Source: Ruminococcus sp. CAG:563 (lineage in GTDB: Bacteria > Bacillota > Clostridia > Oscillospirales > Acutalibacteraceae). From it: a stretch of DNA of 11,180 bases. The stretch covers positions 1 to 11,180 of the forward strand of contig FR882076.1 in NCBI GenBank assembly GCA_000434915.1, in the 5' to 3' direction. Made by a program: the position numbers and the translations under genes. Shown here in pieces: positions 7,166 through 11,180 of the stretch (positions within the stretch are counted from its first letter, which is position 1; every line of letters starts with the position of its first letter). The notes beneath the pieces were generated by a model that was given only the letters and a program-made list of their open reading frames with translations, had not been told where the DNA came from and ran no database searches.

Positions 7166-8233
7166 TTACTCAGCTTTCAGTTTTTCGGCTGTGTCTGCGG
7201 TGATGAGAGCATCAATCAGCTCGTCAAGGTCACCGTTCATAATCGCCTCTATTTTATATAAGGTCAGGCCGATCCTGTGGTCGCTGACACGACCCTGGGG
7301 GAAGTTATAGGTTCTTATCCTCTCGCTTCTGTCGCCTGTGCCTACCTGTGATTTTCTTTCACCTGCAATGGCTTCGCTCTGCTTCGCACGTTCCTGTTCA
7401 AGAATTCTCGAACGCAGAATCTTCATTGCTTTATCTTTATTTTTGTACTGGCTTCGCTCGTCCTGGCATTCAACGACCGTACCCGTCGGAATATGTGTAA
7501 TTCTGATTGCCGATTCGGTCTTGTTGATGTGCTGACCGCCCGCTCCGCTTGAACGGAAGGTGTCTATCTGAAGGTCGGTCGGGTTAATCTGAAGATCAAC
7601 CTCCTCCGCCTCGGGCAGAACGGCAACAGTAACGGTCGAAGTGTGAATTCTTCCCTGCGATTCCGTTTCGGGAACACGCTGAACACGGTGAACGCCGCTC
7701 TCGAATTTAAAGCGTGAATATGCGCCGTCACCGGATATCATAAAGCTTATTTCTTTAAATCCGCCAAGCTCTGTAGGGTTGGCATTAAGAATCTCTGTTT
7801 TCCAGCCCTTAGCCTCGGCATACATTGAATACATTCTGAAAAGTGAATTTGCAAAAAGTGCGGATTCTTCTCCGCCTGCGCCGCCCCTGATTTCAATGAT
7901 AACATTTTTATCATCGTTCGGGTCTCTCGGCAGCAGCAAAATTTTAAGCTCTTCTTTAATTTTTTCCAGATCATCTCTCGACTGCTCAAACTGCTCCTGA
8001 ACCATTTCACGGAAATCCTTATCCAATCCGCCCTCATCGAGTAAAGCTTGAGCCTCCTCAAAGTCGGCATTTACCTTTTTATACTCTCGGTATTTTTCGA
8101 CAACAGGAGTCAGGTGCTTTGCCTCCTGCATAAGCGTCTTGTATTTTTCAATGTCGGACACAACATCGGGATCGCAGAGCTGAGCGTTTATATTTTCAAA
8201 TTTTTCTTCAACAGATTTCAGTTTTTCTATCAT
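7166..8233 (-). CDS. prfA: Peptide chain release factor 1
   Basis: A 355-residue class I release factor that recognises UAA and UAG stop codons in the ribosomal A site and triggers peptidyl-tRNA hydrolysis. The catalytic GGQ is at 232-234 in SSGAGGQHINKTESAIRITH. The stop-recognition motif is PET at 188-190 (VHRVQRVPETESQGRIHTS), fitting the PxT of RF1 rather than the SPF of RF2. Length and the N-terminal helical domain are normal. GGAGG lies eight bases before the ATG but is largely paired in a predicted hairpin. The gene follows the DUF951 gene after 38 bases and precedes the Sua5-CoaE fusion by four. A prfA-sua5 neighbourhood is common in Firmicutes. The methyltransferase gene prmC, often adjacent and needed to methylate the GGQ glutamine, is not between them here. 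Confidence 0.97.
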   Translation of the reverse strand: MIEKLKSVEEKFENINAQLCDPDVVSDIEKYKTLMQEAKHLTPVVEKYREYKKVNADFEEAQALLDEGGLDKDFREMVQEQFEQSRDDLEKIKEELKILLLPRDPNDDKNVIIEIRGGAGGEESALFANSLFRMYSMYAEAKGWKTEILNANPTELGGFKEISFMISGDGAYSRFKFESGVHRVQRVPETESQGRIHTSTVTVAVLPEAEEVDLQINPTDLQIDTFRSSGAGGQHINKTESAIRITHIPTGTVVECQDERSQYKNKDKAMKILRSRILEQERAKQSEAIAGERKSQVGTGDRSERIRTYNFPQGRVSDHRIGLTLYKIEAIMNGDLDELIDALITADTAEKLKAE

Positions 8234-8241
8234 AAATTGTT

Positions 8242-8266
8242 CCTCCGAAAATATATTTTTTCAGAG
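8242..8266 (-). promoter_or_regulatory. Hairpin covering the prfA ribosome binding site
   Basis: In the mRNA, CTCTGAAAA (8266-8258) can pair with TTTTCGGAG (8251-8243) over a six-base loop: nine pairs, one of them a wobble. The second arm contains four of the five bases of the prfA GGAGG (8242-8246). Folding would hide the site, so prfA translation may depend on ribosomes arriving from the DUF951 gene or on conditions that melt the stem. The stem is mostly A-U, so its effect may be modest. No T-run follows, which excludes a terminator. Confidence 0.4.
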
Positions 8267-8271
8267 AACCG

Positions 8272-8460
8272 CTAATCCTCCTCGGGATGGATAATTTTGC
8301 GAATATTTTTTTCCGCCTTAGAGCGTGGGACCATGACCTCATGGCCGCATTTTTCGCATTTGATTTTAAAATCCATACCCGAGCGCAAAACATCAAAGGT
8401 ATTGCAGCCACAGGGGTGATTTTTCTTCATGACGAGCTTATCGCCTACACGAACGTCCAT
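8272..8460 (-). CDS. DUF951 family small zinc-ribbon-like protein
   Basis: A 62-residue protein beginning MDVRVGDKLVMKKNHPCGCNTF. The pairs C17-x-C19 and C35-x-x-C38 form a probable zinc-binding site, and KKNHPCGCN with the RIGSDFKIKC-like middle (RSGMDFKIKCEKCGH) is the signature of the DUF951/COG4481 family of Firmicutes. Its molecular role is unknown; a nucleic-acid contact is plausible given the basic residues but is inference. I choose the ATG at 8460 because GGAAAGGAG lies seven bases upstream; an upstream in-frame TTG at 8478 would overlap that site and has none of its own. It is the first gene of the minus operon, with an extended -10 promoter about 35 bases upstream, and prfA follows after 38 bases. 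Confidence 0.9.
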   Translation of the reverse strand: MDVRVGDKLVMKKNHPCGCNTFDVLRSGMDFKIKCEKCGHEVMVPRSKAEKNIRKIIHPEED

Positions 8461-8493
8461 GTTTTCGCTCCTTTCCAAAACCTATTCCATTAT

Positions 8494-8502
8494 ATTATAG
8501 CA
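8494..8502 (-). promoter_or_regulatory. Extended -10 promoter of the DUF951-prfA operon
   Basis: On the minus strand TGCTATAAT is a perfect extended -10 (TG at 8501-8502, TATAAT at 8494-8499). No good -35 is present at 16-18 bases, which extended -10 promoters tolerate. Transcription would begin near 8487, giving a leader of about 27 bases that contains the GGAAAGGAG site for the DUF951 start. The position directly ahead of the first minus gene supports it. Confidence 0.65.
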
Positions 8503-8529
8503 CATTCTATGCCGAAAGTATATAGGTAT

Positions 8530-8560
8530 TTGTCATTATCGTGAATTCAAATCATATAAT
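8530..8560 (+). promoter_or_regulatory. Candidate promoter for the S1-domain gene
   Basis: TTGTCA (8530-8535) and TATAAT (8555-8560) lie upstream of the S1 gene, but the spacer is 19 bases, longer than the usual 16-18. A start near 8567 would leave a leader of about 73 bases. That leader contains a small CCGC-acttt-GCGG hairpin (8592-8604) and the AAAGGTGG binding site. Together with the divergent -10 at 8494, this makes 8461-8639 a two-way promoter region. Confidence 0.4.
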
Positions 8561-8639
8561 TATGTAGAAAAGTAAAATTTTAAGGTATGAACCGCACTTT
8601 GCGGGGTGTTGCCTTAACAAAATAAAGGTGGTAAAACTT

Positions 8640-9566
8640 ATGCAAAACTTTAAACCGGAAGGTCAAACCATTCACACTCCGTCAAATCAGGCGGCACTTT
8701 CTTCTCCGAATTCTCTGCATGAAGCGTGCATTGTCGGCGAAACGCTTGAAGCAAGAGCTTTGCTATGCGACAAGGAACATAATCTGCGAGTCGATCTGGG
8801 CTGCATGTACGGAATTATTCCGCACAACGAGGGTGCGCTCGGCATTGACGACGGCTCGGTCAGAGACATTGCTCTTATTTCAAGGGTAAATAAGCCCGTC
8901 ATGTTCAAGATTATCGGCTTTCAAAAGGACGATAACGACCGTGAATATGCCGTTCTCAGCCGAAAGGCCGTTCAAAAGGAATGTATGGAAAATTACATCT
9001 CCAAGCTTCGTCCGGGCGATGTAATAACGGCCAAGGTAACTCACATGGAAAACTTCGGCGTTTTTCTTGATATAGGAGCGGGAATTAACGGTCTTTTGCC
9101 GATTGACAGCATTTCCGTTTCACGAATTCCCCATCCCTCCGTCCGCTTCTCCGTCGGGCAAACAATACGAGTTATTGTAAAATCCATTGACGAGCAGGGT
9201 AGGCTGACATTTTCACACAAAGAACTGCTCGGCACATGGGAGCAGAACGCCGACGAATTCGCTCCGGGTGAAACCGTACCGGGAATTGTACGTTCCGTTG
9301 AAAGCTACGGTATTTTCGTCGAACTGACCCCGAATTTGGCAGGCCTTGCCGAATATTCCTCCGGTATAACGGCAGGCAGCCACGCCGGTGTTTATATAAA
9401 AAGTATGCTTCCCGAGCGTATGAAAATCAAATTGATAATCGTCGACGCTTTTGAAGCGGAATATCCCGCTCCGCCGATTAAATATTTCACCGAGCTTGAC
9501 CATATAGACAAGTGGGTTTATTCCCCGGCAGAGTGTTCAAAAGTCATTGAAAGCAGCTTCTCTTAA
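8640..9566 (+). CDS. S1 RNA-binding domain protein with three S1-like repeats
   Basis: A 308-residue protein related to ribosomal protein S1 repeats. A divergent first repeat spans about 33-108 (VDLGCMYGIIPHNEG). The clearest S1 fold is at 125-195 (GDVITAKVTHMENFGVFLDIGAGINGLLPIDSIS, ending GRLTFSHKE). A third covers 209-272 (GETVPGIVRSVESYGIFVELTPNLAGLAEYS). The first 25 residues are polar and low in complexity. S1 repeats bind single-stranded RNA; such proteins act in translation initiation or RNA turnover. With three repeats rather than the four to six of full S1, it is either a Clostridia-type short S1 homologue or an accessory RNA binder, so I avoid rpsA. The start is ATG 8640: AAAGGTGG sits eight bases upstream and absorbs the alternative GTG at 8628. 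It stands alone, divergent from the DUF951-prfA operon. Confidence 0.88.
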   Translation: MQNFKPEGQTIHTPSNQAALSSPNSLHEACIVGETLEARALLCDKEHNLRVDLGCMYGIIPHNEGALGIDDGSVRDIALISRVNKPVMFKIIGFQKDDNDREYAVLSRKAVQKECMENYISKLRPGDVITAKVTHMENFGVFLDIGAGINGLLPIDSISVSRIPHPSVRFSVGQTIRVIVKSIDEQGRLTFSHKELLGTWEQNADEFAPGETVPGIVRSVESYGIFVELTPNLAGLAEYSSGITAGSHAGVYIKSMLPERMKIKLIIVDAFEAEYPAPPIKYFTELDHIDKWVYSPAECSKVIESSFS

Positions 9567-9600
9567 TCATTTTTCATTTTTCGACAGAAAAAATAAATTC

Positions 9601-9629
9601 TTGCATTTTCAAGCCACTTGTATTATAAT
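9601..9629 (+). promoter_or_regulatory. Sigma-A promoter of the PHP operon
   Basis: TTGCAT (9601-9606), a 17-base spacer, then a perfect TATAAT (9624-9629). Transcription would start near 9636, giving a leader of about 44 bases to the PHP gene. The leader carries GGGAGG at 9663-9668, with an 11-base gap to the ATG, slightly longer than usual. Best full -35/-10 match in the window. Confidence 0.75.
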
Positions 9630-9679
9630 ATAATCAGAATAATATTGTGGTTTTTGTTGAATGGGAGGATTTTTAAAAA

Positions 9680-10537
9680 ATGATCTGTGATTTGCATTGT
9701 CATACTAAGCTTTCGGACGGTTCAATGGGCATAGATGACATTATTGTTTTGGCAGAAAAATGCGGCGTCACCAACTTAGCTGTAACCGATCTTGACTGCC
9801 TTGCCGGAACGGTAAGAGCACGTCTTATAGGCGAACGCCACGGCATAAAGGTTATTCAAGGCGTCGAAATTTCAGCTTCCGACAGCGAAAACGACAGAGA
9901 AGTTCTTATTCTCGGATACATGAGTGATTCACCGGATCGTCTTGAGGGTCTTTGCCATCGCAACCTTGTTGCGAGAAAAAGGGCGGCTCAATTTATGATG
10001 ATTAAGGCGGCTCAGCGTTTTCCGATAACGACCGACCTTGTTCTCAAGTGTGCTCAGGGTTCAACTAACGTTTATCCTGTTCATATAATGGCTGCTCTCG
10101 TTGAGAGCGGCGTCACAACCGAGCTTTTCGGCGACCTTTATAAGGAACTTTTCACCGCAGGCGGAGAAAAAAGCATTCTTATAAAGCCTAAATTCTCCGA
10201 AATGTCCGAGGTTATTCAAGCAATTCATGATGCGGGCGGAATAGCAATTCTTTCTCACCCGGGCAATTATGAAGGTACAAATATTGTTGAAAAGGCGATA
10301 GACCTGGGAATTGACGGTTTCGAGGCCTGGTGTCCCGAACATGATGATGCGACAGCAGAAAGATTCGCTGCTCTTGCTAAAGAAAAGCATATTCTTGCAA
10401 TCGGCGGCAGCAACTTTTGCGGCAGACACAACCGTGCCTGCGTAACTCTCGGAGCAATCGTTACTCCCGAGGACAGATTCACAGAGTTTTCTAACTACAA
10501 GTCAAAAATCCGCCGTCAAAAGGCGAAGGCGGAATAA
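9680..10537 (+). CDS. PHP-domain protein with substituted metal ligands, probable non-canonical or inactive phosphoesterase
   Basis: A 285-residue protein with the full layout of the PHP phosphoesterases related to E. coli YciV/RnmA, which act on 3',5'-bisphosphonucleotides or RNA 5' ends. Kept are DLHCHTKLSDG (H6, H8, D13), GVEIS (E63), H135, LSHPG (H193) and the GIDGFEAWCPEHDD segment (H221). Four positions that normally hold metal ligands differ. L38 stands where TDHD has histidine (TDLD). L76 is in EVLILGY, where the family has EVHLLGY. N245 and C247 are in GGSNFCG, where the family has GSDFHG. The expected R before PH (RPH) is replaced in VYPVH. All changes are in-frame codons, with no stop or shift. 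This suggests a pseudoenzyme or altered metal chemistry. It has its own strong promoter and is followed after 15 bases by an unrecognised gene. Family membership is firm; activity is doubtful. Confidence 0.88.
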   Translation: MICDLHCHTKLSDGSMGIDDIIVLAEKCGVTNLAVTDLDCLAGTVRARLIGERHGIKVIQGVEISASDSENDREVLILGYMSDSPDRLEGLCHRNLVARKRAAQFMMIKAAQRFPITTDLVLKCAQGSTNVYPVHIMAALVESGVTTELFGDLYKELFTAGGEKSILIKPKFSEMSEVIQAIHDAGGIAILSHPGNYEGTNIVEKAIDLGIDGFEAWCPEHDDATAERFAALAKEKHILAIGGSNFCGRHNRACVTLGAIVTPEDRFTEFSNYKSKIRRQKAKAE

Positions 10538-10552
10538 TCGGAGACAGGGAAG

Positions 10553-11107
10553 ATGACAGAGGACAGAGATATTAAAATTTATGAGGGTAGAGGGAACCCC
10601 GAGCTGAATGAGATTCAGCGGATTTCCGAGGATATTGAGCGCAACAAGCAAAACGGAAATATAGACAAAGCAAAAGCCCTCGGAAAAAGGCTTGCTAAAA
10701 TTCGCCCGGATTGCAAAAAGCTTGGCCTTGATATAGGCAATATGCCTGCAGCTGAGCTTTATTGTGTTCGAGTGCTGCTGACGTTTACAGCAGAATACGC
10801 CTTACGCAAATATATATTGTCCGACACTCTCGGTGATGCCGTAAGCACCTCAATGTATGACTATCTTAAAACAGAGGAAAGCGGCTATTACAACAACATT
10901 TCCGACGGCAGTGCATTTACTTTTTATCTTCTTGCTCTTAAGAAAAGCGGTGATACTGCCCAAAATATCGGCGAGCAGTTTGCACAGAGGTGCGGGATAA
11001 ATAATGACGAATACGTTTCGCTCGGCGCAGGAATCTTCAACAAAGTGCTTGACCTTTATGCAAAAATAATCGACGAAGCCGAATTTGTCAACGAAGAAAA
11101 CATTTAG
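10553..11107 (+). CDS. Unrecognised 184-residue soluble protein, operon partner of the PHP protein
   Basis: I do not recognise a family with confidence; it may belong to one of the Clostridia-restricted DUF families. It is predicted soluble and mainly helical. Residues 20-58 are a charged helical stretch (NEIQRISEDIERNKQNG, then DKAKALGKRLAKIRPDCKKLG). Residues 64-100 contain a moderately hydrophobic helix (AAELYCVRVLLTFTAEYAL), and the C-terminal half alternates helices and polar loops. It has four cysteines or fewer in any pattern and no metal or nucleotide motif I can see. The ATG at 10553 follows the PHP stop by 15 bases; GGAG with a nine-base gap, or GGGAAG directly before the ATG, would serve as binding site. 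It is the last gene before a strong terminator, so it is made together with the PHP protein. Physical or functional partnership is inference. Confidence 0.75.
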   Translation: MTEDRDIKIYEGRGNPELNEIQRISEDIERNKQNGNIDKAKALGKRLAKIRPDCKKLGLDIGNMPAAELYCVRVLLTFTAEYALRKYILSDTLGDAVSTSMYDYLKTEESGYYNNISDGSAFTFYLLALKKSGDTAQNIGEQFAQRCGINNDEYVSLGAGIFNKVLDLYAKIIDEAEFVNEENI

Positions 11108-11146
11108 CTGTATGTAATTTTCCTTTACATCTCACCGCTTCTTACT

Positions 11147-11174
11147 AAAAACAGTCCACCGGACTGTTTTTTTT
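11147..11174 (+). terminator. Rho-independent terminator of the PHP operon
   Basis: ACAGTCC and GGACTGT (11151-11157 and 11161-11167) form a perfect seven-pair stem with a three-base ACC loop, extended by A-T pairs and followed by eight T (11167-11174). The A-run on the left also gives a T-run in the opposite direction, so it may stop transcription entering from the right as well. The 40 bases between the last stop codon and the stem hold nothing else recognisable. Confidence 0.95.
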
Positions 11175-11180
11175 CGCTCA

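Noticed and set aside
8461..8478. TTG start six codons upstream of the DUF951 ATG
   Set aside because: It would lie in the GGAAAGGAG binding site that clearly serves the ATG at 8460, and the extra residues are not part of the family signature.
9570..9598. TTTTTC-GACA-GAAAAA as terminator of the S1 gene
   Set aside because: The stem is only six pairs, almost all A-U, and is followed by A-rich sequence rather than a T-run.
1..11180. CRISPR array, tRNA/rRNA genes, transposase or phage genes, defence island
   Set aside because: No spaced direct repeats, no clover-leaf or rRNA-like sequence, and no recombinase, transposase or nuclease family in either strand; all sizeable frames are accounted for by the genes listed.

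Overview
The window looks like chromosomal DNA of an anaerobic Firmicute of the Clostridia, most likely an Oscillospirales/Ruminococcaceae-type gut bacterium. This is inferred from the gene families (an M18 aminopeptidase, a COG2509-type FAD protein, a DUF951 zinc-ribbon protein next to prfA), strong AGGAGG-type ribosome binding sites, sigma-A-like promoters and moderate GC content. No rRNA, tRNA, CRISPR array, insertion sequence or phage gene is visible.

Layout. Positions 14-8460 are read on the minus strand. In transcription order they are a small DUF951 protein, release factor 1 (prfA), a Sua5/TsaC-type threonylcarbamoyl-AMP synthase fused to dephospho-CoA kinase, an M18 aminopeptidase, an unrecognised three-helix membrane protein, and a COG2509-type FAD-dependent dehydrogenase. 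Last comes an O-antigen ligase/polymerase-like membrane gene, broken in two by a 26-bp tandem duplication. Positions 8640-11107 are read on the plus strand: a three-S1-domain RNA-binding protein, then a two-gene unit with its own promoter and a very clear terminator. That unit encodes a PHP-family protein with several metal-ligand positions substituted, and an unrecognised 184-residue protein.

The two gene groups diverge from a 179-bp region at 8461-8639 that carries a good extended -10 promoter for the minus operon and a weaker candidate for the S1 gene. The first minus genes concern translation: stop-codon recognition by RF1 and synthesis of the t6A precursor for ANN-decoding tRNAs. The S1 protein on the other side is also an RNA binder. 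The remaining minus genes are housekeeping or unknown and are packed closely.

Most worth a second look: the Sua5-CoaE fusion; the PHP protein that keeps the fold motifs but lacks four expected metal-binding residues; the 26-bp duplication that splits the polysaccharide gene; an 80-bp nested palindrome between the aminopeptidase and membrane-protein genes; and a hairpin that would hide the prfA ribosome binding site. I found no convincing defence system or mobile island.
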